Counted from the first letter of the stretch, positions 1-10,628 are shown. The stretch: DNA of 64,000 nt from Candidatus Obscuribacterales bacterium (GCA_020050685.1 JAGVKG010000040.1:62001-126000); one strand, 5' to 3'. Program-made: numbers and translations. Notes: generated by a model not told the origin, from the sequence alone.

Positions 1-2
1 TT

Positions 3-3000
3 GTGAACTCCGGAACAATTGCCGCTACCACGGGCAATCTCAATTTGGCTTCGAAGACAGCTACAGACATCGCCATCAATAATGCCGGCGGTGTGTTAGA
101 AGCCATGCAGGGAAGTATTAACGTACGCGATGCAAGTTTTAGCGATAAAAATAATTTGGCAATTGTTGGTGGAGCCTTGCTTGCTCAAGAAATTAATTTG
201 TATTCCGGAGCGGGTGATATTGATGTCTACACAGATGCAATTGCCGGTCCCGTGAATACTTATGCTTGCAATGCACACGTGGGTGTAAGCCGTGGTGATC
301 TGACGATTGGTACTATGGAACTGGCAGGTGATCCTGTTTTCTACAATATTGATGGTAGTATCATTATTAATTCGTCCCTGGCAGTTGTTGGCGATTTGCT
401 AATTGCTTCTGGTAGGGACATTACTTCTGGTTCGGGAATTGGCACAATTAGTACTGATGGTGCTAATGCCGGAAAGATCTTTATTGTTGCAGGGGCAAGA
501 ATTGTATCGGATGGCCCACAAAGTGGATTGCAAGAACCGCCAGCAACCGATACCATGACTGTATCTATCATTGGTCCTTCTGATACTGGTGGCAAAATCG
601 ATTTTGTTACAAATGGTGCGATACCATCGATTACAGCCAACAGTACGGCCGTAGATGGAGACGGCGGCGATGTACAAATTTTTGCATTTGCCGGCTCGGA
701 TGCAGGTTCCGGTACGATTAATTTGCCGGCATCATCAACGGTTAGTGCCAATGGCGCGGGACTTGGAGCAAACGCCCGGGTACTCATAGCTTCAAATGCT
801 GTGGTTGCTAACGGCAATTCGATCACTGCAGGCACTTTAACTTCTACTGGTGGCACAGGTGGTGCCGGAGAAGTTCAAGTAGCTACGGCAACGCTTACTG
901 TTGAACCGACAACGCCGCTGATCTTCCAAAATGGTTTGTATCTTTCCGGTGGTATCGGAGTTGATACTTCGGCTGGAAAAGTTATTGGAGCAGGAATTTC
1001 CGTTGGTGCAATCACGGCACCGGGCGGCGACATTAACTTAACTGCCGGAGCGAACCTGGCCCTGAATGGTGCGATATCAGCCAGCTCGGCAATTGGTGGC
1101 GGAGGGAATGTCAAAACCGTCTCACAAACGATGAGTTTGCCTTCCGGAAATATTGCCATATCTGCCAATGCAACCGGTGGTGCCGGCGCGGGCGGTACAG
1201 TTGAAATTACAACCCTCAGTCCAACCAGTGACTTGACGATTGGTGCTCTTGCTAATCAATTTAGTGTTTCTGCTACCAGTGCTGCCGGTAATGGTGGCAA
1301 GGTGACGATTACAGCAGGACGGAACCTGACTATTGCTTCTGCCAGTTTAACTGCCGGACCATTAGCATCAGGCAATGGTGCAGAGTATCATTTGACAGCG
1401 CGCACAGGAAATATGTCAATTACCGGGGCATTAAGCGCAGATGGCGCTGGTGCTGCCGGAGACGGCGGCAAGATTTCGTTAACGACGCAAGGATTAGTTG
1501 TGTCCGGTGCCCTGAGTGCAGACGGCTCAGGTACAGGTAACGGTGGCGAGATTGTCATTGCTTCGGGTGGAACCAGTCCGCTAGACATTGGTACGTTGGG
1601 TATTGCCGGCACGATCACTGCAGATGGTGGTGGCGTGAGCGGTAATGGTGGTACTATAAAAATTACAACAGGTGGTGCCCTTACCTTTGGTGCTGGCAGT
1701 ATGTCGGCCTCTGCTACTTCCGGGCAAGGCGGGAACATTGAACTAAATGCTGGTGGCGTATTGACCTTGAGCGGTGCTGCCGGTTTGAATGTCGATGCAG
1801 CCGGTGGTGATTTTGATGGTGGCACAATCTTCTTAACTGGCACCGGTATAACGGTTACTGGTGGAAGCGGCAATTTTGCAGCCAGTGCCAATGGTAGTGG
1901 TAATGCTGCTGGTGGCATTGTCACGATTACAAGCACTGCAGCTACGGATATTACAATTGGTTTGCTTGATGCACAGATATCGATTTCGGCAGAAGGCGGT
2001 GCTGGACCAGCAACAAGCTTTGGTGGCACGGTTACCGTCACGGCCGGCGACGACTTATTTATTGATCCGGCGGCAATTTCAGCCGATCCGGGTGCTGCAT
2101 TAGCCGGGACGGGTGCGACTCTGACCTTGAGCGCCGGTAATGATTTGGCAATTTCTGGTCCGCTTTCAGCAGATGGTGTTGGTTCAGGGGCAGGTGGTAT
2201 CGTAAATCTTGCCATGAATTCCACTAGTGCATTTAACCTAGGCAGCACGGTGGGAACTAACTTTGTAAATGGAACACTTTCGGCGGATGGCGGTGCATCT
2301 GGTGCTGGGGGTTCTATATTTGTTACCAATGGCGGAACCGGCGGTATTACTCTCGTTAGTACTGCGAATCTTTCAGTTGTTAGTAATTTGGGCCCAGGCG
2401 GCACTATCTTGTTGGGTACAGAAAACGGTACGCTAACAATTCCGACCGGTACCATAGATGTCGATTCCGCAAACGGTGGTGGTGGGTTTATTACTCTGAC
2501 CGGCAATGTCATTGTCACGACCGGAGGAGCCGTAACACTTTCGGCCGATGCAGGTCTGGCTGGATCCGGAGGCACTATTTCGGTTACAAGTTTGGCTACT
2601 ACTGGGGCCGGTGGTGATTTGTCAATTGGCACACAGTTTATCGTGACTGCAGACGGCATTAGTGGCAGTGGTGGCATTGTTAGTTTCTCTGCCGGTGGAA
2701 ACCTGACAGTTGATCCGGTAGGAGCATTAAGTGCAAACCCAACAGTGGCTGGCAGTGGTGGACAATATCTCTTGGAGGCAGGTACGTCGAGCACTGGTGG
2801 GAACCTATTTATTGATGGTAGCTTCGCTGCTGATGCACTTGTGGGTGGCAATGGGGGAACGCTTTCTCTCATTTCCAACAGTGCAACAACATTTGTTTTT
2901 GGTGCTGGTGCAACTACTAATGGTGTCAATGGCAACAGCTTGTCTGCAGTTGGCGTGGGTGCGGCTGGTGCAGGTGGCACAATCACAATCAGGAATAATG

Positions 3001-6000
3001 GCACAGGTGGTGTCACAGTTTTGCCGGGAGCTATGACAACGGTAACGGCTACGGGTGGTAACGGTGGTACGGTGGAGTATTTTTCACCAAATGGCACTAT
3101 CACTGCACCGGGTGGAACATTGTCGGTGGATGGAGCTGGTGCTGGTGATAGCAACGGTGGCAACGTAACGTTTTCGGCAGTAGCCCTGATAATTACCGGG
3201 CCACTTCCATTAACGTTGTCGGCCAATGCTGTAAATGGTGGCAATGGTGGCGAAATCAAAGTTGAAACACGCGGTGCAACAAGCGACCTGGTTGTCAATG
3301 ATGTTGCAGGTGGTCTGGTGCTTTCTGCAACCGGTGGATCTGGTGGCTCATTGACCGGCGATGGTGGAAAAATAACCGTCATTGCCGGACGCAATTTGAC
3401 AGTTGATCAATCCGTAAGCGTTGCTTGTCCACTAGGATGTTTGTCCGCAGGACCGCAAGGAACGGATGGTGCTGGTGCTCGGTATACTCTGCAGTCCGGT
3501 GCTTCCTTGACCGCTACTGGCAATCTTTTCGTCGATGGTGACATGAGCGTGGATGGTGCCGGCACAGGTTCCGCTGGTGTTCTAATCTTGAATGCCGATG
3601 GTACTGTACCGTTCAGAGTTGGACCGGGTGCAACCGTCAATGGCATTGATGGAACCTTGAGTGCTGATGGTGGCGATGGTGGTGTTGTGATCAGTAACTT
3701 TAACGACATAGTGATTGGAACGGCTTTGGTATTTGGAGGAGACAATCTTTCAATACTGGCCGGTGGCAATATTTTGACCGCGCCTGGTGCCGGAGCAATT
3801 TCGGTAAGCCATCCGACAATTGGTGGACGGATAACGATTTTGGCTGGCTCCAATTTTGGTGTTGACGAGGACAATAATTTGCATACCACCGGACCATCAA
3901 TTACTGGAGGCAGAATTGATTTGGCTACCGGCACGGCAATAACCAGCATGGCTGCGGTAAATGATGGTGGACCAGGCGGTGGTTTCTTGATTGGAGCTTT
4001 TGCTGGTTCAGCAAATAATTCCGGAACCGTTACCTTGCCGACAGCTGTAACTGTGACTGGAAATTCCGATTCTTCTGGTTTCCCAGATTCTTTCCCAATC
4101 TTTGTATTTGCCGGTGCGTCCAAAGGCAACGGCGTTGTGATGGGTGGCATTAATACACAGATTGGAGATGCACTGACTACTAATGCCCCTACCAATATAA
4201 ATATTGCTCTCGGCCCAGCCACTATTGAAGATTTAGATACGTGCTGCATGCTTACTGACCACCGAAGTGGTGGCACCGGCGGTGCATTTATAGCAACTAC
4301 CGCAGGAGGCACGGCGAATTTGACAGTTGGCGCCATTACCAGCAGTGGTGGCAAAATCGAAATTTCTTCGCAGGGCAAAATTTTGACTGGTTCTCTAAAT
4401 GCAAACAATGCATTCGGCGATGCTGGAGAGATCAAACTGGCAATTAGCTCTAGCTCGACATTTACAATCGGTGCAGGAGCAACCAACGGTGTAGCAGGAA
4501 CGATTACAGCTAATGCTGCCGGTGTATTTGTCGGCGGTACGATTGAGATCACTAATGCTAATAAGGGTTCCATAAACGTTTTGCTCGCGCCAAACATTTC
4601 TGCCACAAGCGTTACAGGTTCTGGCGGGAACATCAAAATCAATAATTCTCAAGGCACAGTTACTCTCGGTTCAGGAATGATGAGTGTGGATGGTGGCGCT
4701 TCTGGTGGCACACTGGAAATTTCTGCCTTGTCATTGTCAATGAGCGGCGGACTGACTACGCTCTCGGCAACAGGCGGCATTGGTGGCAAGATCACGCTGG
4801 CACTGAGTGATACCTTGAAAGGTTTGACAATTGGAGCGCTGGCTGGTCAGATATCACTTTTTGCCAATGGTCTGACTGGCAATGGTGGTGAAATAAGTGT
4901 GACGGCCGGAGGCAAGATTCATGTTGCCAGCCTTCCTGGAGTTGTGTCGGATGTAATGGACGCAGGACCATTGGGTGTCGACGGTGCAGGCGGCAAATAT
5001 TCCTTGACCTCGACAGCGGGCAAAATATCAATGCAAGGCAGCCTTAATGCTGATGGTGTTGGAACCGGAGCAGGCGGCAGCATCAAACTGTCGATAAGCG
5101 GAACAGGTCAATTACGCATTGGTGCTGGTGCATTCAATGGTGTGGCAGGTGTTTTGACGGCCAATGGAACCACCGGCGGTAGCATCAGCGTTAAGGCAAC
5201 AGGCGGAGTAACTCTTCTGACTCCAACTGATGTATCCGTTGTGGCTACCAATGGAAATGGTGGTGCAATTGAATTATCAGCAAGCGGAGGCGCTCTTAAC
5301 ATTACGCCCGGAGCTGGCACACTTTCTGCTGATGCTGGTGGTTTAGCAGGGGCACGCGGAGGCACGATCACTCTGTCTGCTAAATCGTACACGATTACTG
5401 GCGGTACTTTACCTGTAAGCGCTGATGGCGCAAGTCAGGGTGGTACGGTGAGCATTACAAACTCTGGAACTGCCGGATTATTTATAGGCCCGTGCACAGG
5501 ATGTATTGCCATTAGCGCTGCTCCGGCATCGGGAGCAGGTGGTACTGTCACCCTCAATTCCACAGGCAGACTATCAGTAGATCCTTCTGGTGGTGCCTTG
5601 AGCATAGGCCCTGCAGTTAGTGGAACTGGTGCTCTCCTTACTCTTACCGGCGCTCAAGTTGATATTATCGGAGCTGGCGGCTTGACAGTAGCAAATGGTG
5701 TCGGCACTCAATCTGGTGGCAGTGTCACGATTACATCAAATGCAAACAATGCATTTATGATTGGTGTCGGTGGCAATAACGGAGTGGCGCTGCTCTCAGC
5801 AAACTCAGGTCCTGGTGGTGGTAATGGTGGTTCGATTACGGTTACTGGAGCGGGCGGTGTAACGGTTACTGCCCTGGCTGCGCTTTCTGCAACTGCTTCT
5901 AGCGGAAATGGTGGCAAGATCAGTCTGTCTTCCGGAAATGGGACAGTCAGCTTGCCTGCAGGAATACTTTCAGTAAATGCTGCCGGCGCCGGTGCTTCGA

Positions 6001-8483
6001 CTGGTGGTCGAATTACCCTCAGTGGCAAGTCTGTCGCTGTAACCGGTGGAGGGACGCTAACCCTTAATGCCAACGGTATCAATGGTGGTGATGGTGGTGA
6101 AATTAGAGTTACCTCAACCAATAATGGTTTTGGTGGTGATTTGACAATCGGTGCTGCTGCTGCCAACTTCATTGTTTCCGTTAATGGTGGCGTGACTGGC
6201 AATGCTGGTTCGGTGGCATTTTCTGCCGGACGTAATTTGACTGTTGCTCCAGGGTCAATTTCCATGATCACTGCTGCTGACGGTGCTGATCTTTCCTTTA
6301 CTGCAGGAACTGGTGGCAGTGGTAACTTACTAATTAGTGCTGCTCTCAGTGTTGATGGCGTGGGTAGTGGTGATGGTGGCACCATAACTCTTTCCAGCAA
6401 GAGCAATACAACATTCAACATTGGTGCACCCACGACTAATGGTATCGTTGGTGTGCTATCGGCCAACGGCGGTGGAATCGAAGGAGCCGGCGGTACTATA
6501 AATATTACCAGCAGTGGAACAGGTGGTCTCACTCTGCCGACGCCTGCCAATATAGATGTGGCAGTGACTGACGGTACTGGTGGCACAATTTCGTTGAATG
6601 CTGGGGCTGCCAATTTGAACATTACCGCCGCTGCTGCCTTGGCTGCTGACGGTGCCGGACCCGGTGTAAACAATGGTGGCACAATTACTCTGTCATCCAA
6701 GCGTCTGCTAATTACCGGCGGGCCATTGACGATTTCTGCCAATGCTACAACTACTCTAGCAAGCAGTGGTGCTGGCGGTATAGTGTCGGTAACCACCGCT
6801 GACGCGACTCAGGACATGACTGTTGGTGCTGTGGCCAATGGATTTGTAATTACCGCTACCGGTTTTTCGACGGGAATTGATTCGGGAAATGGTGGTCAGG
6901 TCACTTTATCAAGCGGACGCAATTTGACAATTAATCCCTTGCCCGTTTCTATCAGTGCGGCTCCAACGGGAACTAATGGAAATGGTGCGAAGTTTACCTT
7001 TACTGCTGGTACGGGTGGAGCTGGTAACCTGCACATATTTGGATCGCTATTGGCAAATGGAACTGGCACCGGAGATGGTGGCAATATAAGTCTCACTTCC
7101 AATAGCACTACCGTTTTTACAACCGGTGCTGCATCCTTAAACGGTGTTGATGGTGCCGTTGTCGCCAATGCTGGTGCAACCAGCGGTGCTGGTGGCACAC
7201 TTTCGATCACCAATTCTGGCAAAGGTGGTTTGACTATTTCTTCGACAGCCAGTGCGCTTTTCTCGAACGTGGCTACAAATGGAGCCGGTGGTTCACTGAC
7301 ATTGAATGGTGGCACGGGTACGCTTACCATTGCTGCTGTTGATCCTATTAACCTGAATGGGGTCTCGACTGCGGCTATTGGTTTTGCTGGCGGCACGGCT
7401 AATATCAATACAGACAGGATTGCTGTCACCGGTGGACCACTTCTAATTACTGCTAACGGCACGATTGATAAAGATGGTGGCAATATTTCGATCACAACTA
7501 AGGCTTCCACCACGGGCGGTGATTTGTTTATCGGTACGACACCGACAACCATTTCGCTTTCTGCTACCGGTGGATCGATGGATTCTCTGGAAGGAAATGG
7601 CGGAACTGTCACTTTGTCTGCCGGACGCAATTTGATAATGAATACAGCTGGTCTCACGGTTGGCCCTTTAAGTGGTAATGGTAAAGGTGCCACCATAAGC
7701 CTTACTTCAGGTACTGCAAAAGTGGGACAAATAGGTGTTGGTGACCTGCAGATTACGGGCACATTGAATGCCAGTGGCAACGGTGAAGGTGATGGTGGCA
7801 CGATATCACTGACGAGTATGTCCAATGATGTGTTTGTTGTCGGTGGCGCCGTAGGTACTAACTTCATCACAGGCAATATCATTGCCAATGGTGGCGATAC
7901 TGTGGTGATGGGCAAGGGACTTGGTGGAAGCATTACTCTTAGCAATGGCAAAGGTCAACAGGTTGAAGTTGGTGGACTGATCCAAGCGAACAGCACCGCG
8001 CCTGCAGAATTCGGAACCCCATCGTCCGGCAAGATTCTCTTCCAGTCGTCACCTGTCGGTACAAAGGCTCTCAAGGTAGTGATCAATGGATTGGTCGAGG
8101 CTAAGAGTCCAACCTTGTACGACGTTGTCAATCCAGATCCACCCCCGGCAGATTTTTCCGTCATCACTTCCTGCGGAATAATTGGAATAAATTCTGGTGC
8201 CGGTCAACGGATTACATTACAAGGTACCGGGAGACTTGATGCTGGACGATCAGTGAGCCTCGGCAATCTTGATGGCAGCTTAATTCCAAGCGGACAAGCA
8301 GCCGGTAACATCAGTGTACAGAGCACTCTAACGATTGGTATTACATTGGTGCAAAACGGCATTACATTCACTCGTACTTCGCATGCAGAGGCAGTTCCTT
8401 CGTTGGGTGAAGAAGTTGTCGATACAGGCGACGTAGCCGATGATGACGATGCTGCCACAGGCGAACTCGCATCCGGCATGTAA
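3..8483 (+). CDS. Giant secreted beta-helix repeat protein (3' part)
   Basis: The reading frame is open from the first bases of the window, so the N-terminus, including any signal peptide or secretion domain, lies upstream; 2826 residues are visible. It is almost entirely Gly/Ala/Ser/Thr/Asn/Asp with short hydrophobic beta strands in coils of roughly 20 residues, such as 'GGKISLTTQGLVVSGALSA', typical of right-handed beta-helix adhesins of the filamentous haemagglutinin/autotransporter type. A motif like 'AGRNLTI' recurs near residues 437, 679, 895, 1126, 1633, 1852, 2073, 2302 and 2539, defining a super-repeat of about 230 residues. Cysteines are rare. The last 30 residues are acidic (run of Asp near 2815) and do not look like an autotransporter barrel or LPXTG anchor, so the export route cannot be told from here. 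A role in adhesion or as surface structure is inferred from the fold only. Confidence 0.8.
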   Translation: MNSGTIAATTGNLNLASKTATDIAINNAGGVLEAMQGSINVRDASFSDKNNLAIVGGALLAQEINLYSGAGDIDVYTDAIAGPVNTYACNAHVGVSRGDLTIGTMELAGDPVFYNIDGSIIINSSLAVVGDLLIASGRDITSGSGIGTISTDGANAGKIFIVAGARIVSDGPQSGLQEPPATDTMTVSIIGPSDTGGKIDFVTNGAIPSITANSTAVDGDGGDVQIFAFAGSDAGSGTINLPASSTVSANGAGLGANARVLIASNAVVANGNSITAGTLTSTGGTGGAGEVQVATATLTVEPTTPLIFQNGLYLSGGIGVDTSAGKVIGAGISVGAITAPGGDINLTAGANLALNGAISASSAIGGGGNVKTVSQTMSLPSGNIAISANATGGAGAGGTVEITTLSPTSDLTIGALANQFSVSATSAAGNGGKVTITAGRNLTIASASLTAGPLASGNGAEYHLTARTGNMSITGALSADGAGAAGDGGKISLTTQGLVVSGALSADGSGTGNGGEIVIASGGTSPLDIGTLGIAGTITADGGGVSGNGGTIKITTGGALTFGAGSMSASATSGQGGNIELNAGGVLTLSGAAGLNVDAAGGDFDGGTIFLTGTGITVTGGSGNFAASANGSGNAAGGIVTITSTAATDITIGLLDAQISISAEGGAGPATSFGGTVTVTAGDDLFIDPAAISADPGAALAGTGATLTLSAGNDLAISGPLSADGVGSGAGGIVNLAMNSTSAFNLGSTVGTNFVNGTLSADGGASGAGGSIFVTNGGTGGITLVSTANLSVVSNLGPGGTILLGTENGTLTIPTGTIDVDSANGGGGFITLTGNVIVTTGGAVTLSADAGLAGSGGTISVTSLATTGAGGDLSIGTQFIVTADGISGSGGIVSFSAGGNLTVDPVGALSANPTVAGSGGQYLLEAGTSSTGGNLFIDGSFAADALVGGNGGTLSLISNSATTFVFGAGATTNGVNGNSLSAVGVGAAGAGGTITIRNNGTGGVTVLPGAMTTVTATGGNGGTVEYFSPNGTITAPGGTLSVDGAGAGDSNGGNVTFSAVALIITGPLPLTLSANAVNGGNGGEIKVETRGATSDLVVNDVAGGLVLSATGGSGGSLTGDGGKITVIAGRNLTVDQSVSVACPLGCLSAGPQGTDGAGARYTLQSGASLTATGNLFVDGDMSVDGAGTGSAGVLILNADGTVPFRVGPGATVNGIDGTLSADGGDGGVVISNFNDIVIGTALVFGGDNLSILAGGNILTAPGAGAISVSHPTIGGRITILAGSNFGVDEDNNLHTTGPSITGGRIDLATGTAITSMAAVNDGGPGGGFLIGAFAGSANNSGTVTLPTAVTVTGNSDSSGFPDSFPIFVFAGASKGNGVVMGGINTQIGDALTTNAPTNINIALGPATIEDLDTCCMLTDHRSGGTGGAFIATTAGGTANLTVGAITSSGGKIEISSQGKILTGSLNANNAFGDAGEIKLAISSSSTFTIGAGATNGVAGTITANAAGVFVGGTIEITNANKGSINVLLAPNISATSVTGSGGNIKINNSQGTVTLGSGMMSVDGGASGGTLEISALSLSMSGGLTTLSATGGIGGKITLALSDTLKGLTIGALAGQISLFANGLTGNGGEISVTAGGKIHVASLPGVVSDVMDAGPLGVDGAGGKYSLTSTAGKISMQGSLNADGVGTGAGGSIKLSISGTGQLRIGAGAFNGVAGVLTANGTTGGSISVKATGGVTLLTPTDVSVVATNGNGGAIELSASGGALNITPGAGTLSADAGGLAGARGGTITLSAKSYTITGGTLPVSADGASQGGTVSITNSGTAGLFIGPCTGCIAISAAPASGAGGTVTLNSTGRLSVDPSGGALSIGPAVSGTGALLTLTGAQVDIIGAGGLTVANGVGTQSGGSVTITSNANNAFMIGVGGNNGVALLSANSGPGGGNGGSITVTGAGGVTVTALAALSATASSGNGGKISLSSGNGTVSLPAGILSVNAAGAGASTGGRITLSGKSVAVTGGGTLTLNANGINGGDGGEIRVTSTNNGFGGDLTIGAAAANFIVSVNGGVTGNAGSVAFSAGRNLTVAPGSISMITAADGADLSFTAGTGGSGNLLISAALSVDGVGSGDGGTITLSSKSNTTFNIGAPTTNGIVGVLSANGGGIEGAGGTINITSSGTGGLTLPTPANIDVAVTDGTGGTISLNAGAANLNITAAAALAADGAGPGVNNGGTITLSSKRLLITGGPLTISANATTTLASSGAGGIVSVTTADATQDMTVGAVANGFVITATGFSTGIDSGNGGQVTLSSGRNLTINPLPVSISAAPTGTNGNGAKFTFTAGTGGAGNLHIFGSLLANGTGTGDGGNISLTSNSTTVFTTGAASLNGVDGAVVANAGATSGAGGTLSITNSGKGGLTISSTASALFSNVATNGAGGSLTLNGGTGTLTIAAVDPINLNGVSTAAIGFAGGTANINTDRIAVTGGPLLITANGTIDKDGGNISITTKASTTGGDLFIGTTPTTISLSATGGSMDSLEGNGGTVTLSAGRNLIMNTAGLTVGPLSGNGKGATISLTSGTAKVGQIGVGDLQITGTLNASGNGEGDGGTISLTSMSNDVFVVGGAVGTNFITGNIIANGGDTVVMGKGLGGSITLSNGKGQQVEVGGLIQANSTAPAEFGTPSSGKILFQSSPVGTKALKVVINGLVEAKSPTLYDVVNPDPPPADFSVITSCGIIGINSGAGQRITLQGTGRLDAGRSVSLGNLDGSLIPSGQAAGNISVQSTLTIGITLVQNGITFTRTSHAEAVPSLGEEVVDTGDVADDDDAATGELASGM

Positions 8484-8495
8484 TCAAACACATTC

Positions 8496-8601
8496 ATGTC
8501 AGCCTGAGGCATAAAATGCCGAAGGATCTCTCATGCTTCGACGAAATTGCGCGTTGAAACATGAGAGATCCTTCGCTCGCTCTGCTCACTCAGGATGACA
8601 G
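8496..8601. repeat. REP-like inverted repeat pair
   Basis: A perfect 15-bp inverted repeat (8521-8535 against 8560-8574, core GAAGGATCTCTCATG) sits inside a longer imperfect palindrome: both arms continue outward into GTCAgCCTGAG or GTCATCCTGAG. Each arm therefore reads as one copy of a unit TGTCATCCyGAG-(10-14 nt)-CGAAGGATctctcatg, arranged head to head. It lies between the end of the giant repeat gene and the end of ispH, which converge, and could also act as a bidirectional terminator hairpin, although it has no clear T-run. Confidence 0.7.
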
Positions 8602-8630
8602 CCGTCTATCTCAATTGGATGTATTTAGAT

Positions 8631-9827
8631 CTAAGAGGCGCTTACGCCCTTGATTTCGAGTATCTTGGAGATTACGCCTGAGATTACTTGATCGGGTGTT
8701 GAGGCACCGGCGGTGATACCAATCGTAATCGGGCCGGAGGCTAACCAAGGCTCGGTTGGCACAGTATTTTTAGATCCAATTGGTTTGTGCTCAATGCGAT
8801 TGCCTGGTCCAATAGAAGTTGCACCTTCGATGTGAAAGGAATTGAGACCGTGCTCAATGGCGATTTCTTGCAAGTGACCGGTGTTCGATGAATTGTACCC
8901 ACCAATCACGACCATCAGATCCAAAGGCTCTTCTACAAGCTGTAACATTGCATCTTGTCGCTCTTGTGTGGCATCACAGATGGTATCACCAGGGCTGAGA
9001 AAATGATCGTTCAGTTCGCTCGGTCCATATTTTGTCAGCATGGTTTTCTCGAACAATTTGCCAATTTGCTCAGTTTCACCCTTGAGCATGGTGGTTTGAT
9101 TGGCAACGCCAATGCGAACTAAGTGACAATCAGGATCGAAGCCTTGTGAGCAAGCCTTAGCAAACTTGTCGAGAAATTCAGTTTGTTTGCCACCATTCAA
9201 AATATAGTTGGACACCCATTCCGCTTCAGCAAAATTCTGCACAATGAGATAGTGTCCGGCGCGTGAGGCAGTGGCAATTGTTTCTTCGTGGTTGTATTTG
9301 CCATGAATTATGGCCGTGAATTCCAGATCGATGTATTTCGCTACGCGGTTCCAAACGCGTGATACCCAGGGACAAGTGGTATCGACGACTTCGCAAGACT
9401 TTGCCGAGAGTTTTTGCATTTCTTCGACAGATGCACCAAAAGCCGGCAAAATAACCACATCGCCGTTGCCGATTACGGAGAAATCTTTTTTGCCTTCGTG
9501 ATCGACGGCAATAAATTTGATGTTCATTTGCCTGAGATTATTGTTCACAACCGGATTGTGAATGATCTCATTGGTGATCCAGATTTGCCGGTCGGGAAAA
9601 TGTTTGCGTGTTTCATAAGCCATGGATACGGCACGGTCTACTCCCCAGCAAAAGCCGAAGGCCTGGGCAAGCTTGATGGTTACCTGACCAACGGATAAGG
9701 CGTTGCCGCTTTCACGCAATTGGTGAATGAGATTGGATTCATATTCGGCTTGCAGTTCACTGCGAACCTCAAGCTCTAAGCCAAACCCCTTGCGGTGATA
9801 TTTATAAGTCGGTGTGTCTGTAGCCAT
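8631..9827 (-). CDS. ispH: 4-hydroxy-3-methylbut-2-enyl diphosphate reductase
   Basis: This is the last enzyme of the MEP isoprenoid pathway: a [4Fe-4S] cytosolic enzyme that reduces HMBPP to IPP and DMAPP. The three cluster-ligand cysteines are C60 ('[12 protein letters not shown]'), C152 ('[12 protein letters not shown]') and C284 ('[14 protein letters not shown]'). At 398 residues it is the long cyanobacterial/plastid form, with the extra N-terminal stretch 'YKYHRKGFG' and '[12 protein letters not shown]' before the catalytic core; most other bacterial IspH proteins are near 310-320 residues. The gene is monocistronic, convergent with the giant repeat gene and divergent from the next small secreted protein. 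A second MEP gene, ispF, lies at the far end of the window. The identification is secure. Confidence 0.97.
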   Translation of the reverse strand: MATDTPTYKYHRKGFGLELEVRSELQAEYESNLIHQLRESGNALSVGQVTIKLAQAFGFCWGVDRAVSMAYETRKHFPDRQIWITNEIIHNPVVNNNLRQMNIKFIAVDHEGKKDFSVIGNGDVVILPAFGASVEEMQKLSAKSCEVVDTTCPWVSRVWNRVAKYIDLEFTAIIHGKYNHEETIATASRAGHYLIVQNFAEAEWVSNYILNGGKQTEFLDKFAKACSQGFDPDCHLVRIGVANQTTMLKGETEQIGKLFEKTMLTKYGPSELNDHFLSPGDTICDATQERQDAMLQLVEEPLDLMVVIGGYNSSNTGHLQEIAIEHGLNSFHIEGATSIGPGNRIEHKPIGSKNTVPTEPWLASGPITIGITAGASTPDQVISGVISKILEIKGVSAS

Positions 9828-10012
9828 CGGTGCCGGAATGTCCTCTCAGCCGAGCTTCGATCCAAAATATTGGACGCAGCCGCCTGCAAAAGAAAAATTG
9901 TAGCGTGGCTAGATAAAAAAGACTCGTCAAGAATCGTCATGGGCGCACTAAACGATTATCATTTTGGCTAGGTGGTTATATTGATGGGTATTCGTGCCAG
10001 TTGGAGGTATCT

Positions 10013-10411
10013 GTGAAAAAGTCTGCAATTGTTGTGTTAGCTGCCTTGGCCATGAGTCTTAATCTGCCTTGCTTGGCTGATGGCTCGGATAGCGGCTCCA
10101 TGCTGAAGAATTCAGCAATGTTTCCCGTTAGAGCTTTAGCTGTCGGGTCAGCTATCGTGCTTGGCACACCGGTTGCTCTGGCTCGCCAGACCACGGTGCG
10201 CATTAGACAATATACGTCCGAATTTGCCGATAAAATTGGCGGGCACGAAGACTTTCCGCCTAACTTCTTCGCCAGCTTTTTGAGCGTGCCGTGCGGATTA
10301 ATTGTCGGCACCGGCGAAGGGCTCTACTATGGCGGCAAGAATGCCATTGAGAATGGGGCGGATAAACCGTTTAGCCTTGAGTCGTTCAGTTTTGGTGATT
10401 ACGAAAAGTAA
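10013..10411 (+). CDS. Small secreted or membrane-associated protein, unknown function
   Basis: The protein has 132 residues from GTG at 10013, chosen because GGAGG at 10003-10007 is at the right distance; the TTG at 10001 overlaps that site. It opens with Lys-Lys and a hydrophobic run ending 'LPCLA', a plausible Sec signal peptide. A second apolar segment, 'VRALAVGSAIVLGTPVALA', lies at about residues 40-60, followed by a short amphipathic part and 'GLIVGTGEGLYYGGKNAIE'. I do not recognise the family. It is followed by a strong intrinsic terminator, so it is probably a single-gene unit transcribed from the divergent region shared with ispH. Confidence 0.7.
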   Translation: MKKSAIVVLAALAMSLNLPCLADGSDSGSMLKNSAMFPVRALAVGSAIVLGTPVALARQTTVRIRQYTSEFADKIGGHEDFPPNFFASFLSVPCGLIVGTGEGLYYGGKNAIENGADKPFSLESFSFGDYEK

Positions 10412-10438
10412 TTCTTGGCAACCTAATATTTTGGTACA

Positions 10439-10464
10439 GGGGTAGGATTTCCTACCCCTTTTGC
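10439..10464 (+). terminator. Intrinsic terminator
   Basis: GGGGTAGG (10439-10446) pairs with CCTACCCC (10451-10458), extended by one A-T pair at the loop, and is followed by TTTTGCTTT. It lies 28 bases after the stop of the small secreted protein and is the clearest Rho-independent terminator in the window. Confidence 0.85.
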
Positions 10465-10485
10465 TTTGGTTCGTTTGATTATTCG

Positions 10486-10523
10486 TCATCCTTCGTCGGC
10501 GCGGCGCGCCTCCTCGGGATGAC
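10486..10523. repeat. Single copy of the REP-like repeat
   Basis: GTCATCC and GGATGAC form the ends of a GC-rich hairpin with an internal GGCGCG/CGCGCC palindrome. On the minus strand it reads TGTCATCCcGAG, about 14 variable bases, then CGAAGGAT, which matches the unit at 8496-8601. It is intergenic, downstream of the terminator. Confidence 0.6.
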
Positions 10524-10628
10524 AAATTATTAGCTCGATAAAACGTAATAATCCGCTGACTGTCCCCACTAGTTGGTACAGGGACTGGGTATAAGACCTT
10601 TGAAAGGGTTTTGCTTTGGAGTACGACG

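Noticed and set aside
1388-7951. Long minus-strand open frames (such as 1388-3394, 3407-4642, 5708-6796, 6896-7951) inside the giant gene
   Set aside because: They are Pro/Ala/Val-rich mirror images of the Gly/Ala-rich repeat codons, have no ribosome sites or domains, and are explained by codon bias of the opposite strand.
3-8483. Possible CRISPR-like or tandem repeat array
   Set aside because: The repeats are degenerate GGTGGC-rich codons in one open frame with no constant repeat and unique spacers; it is protein repeat structure.
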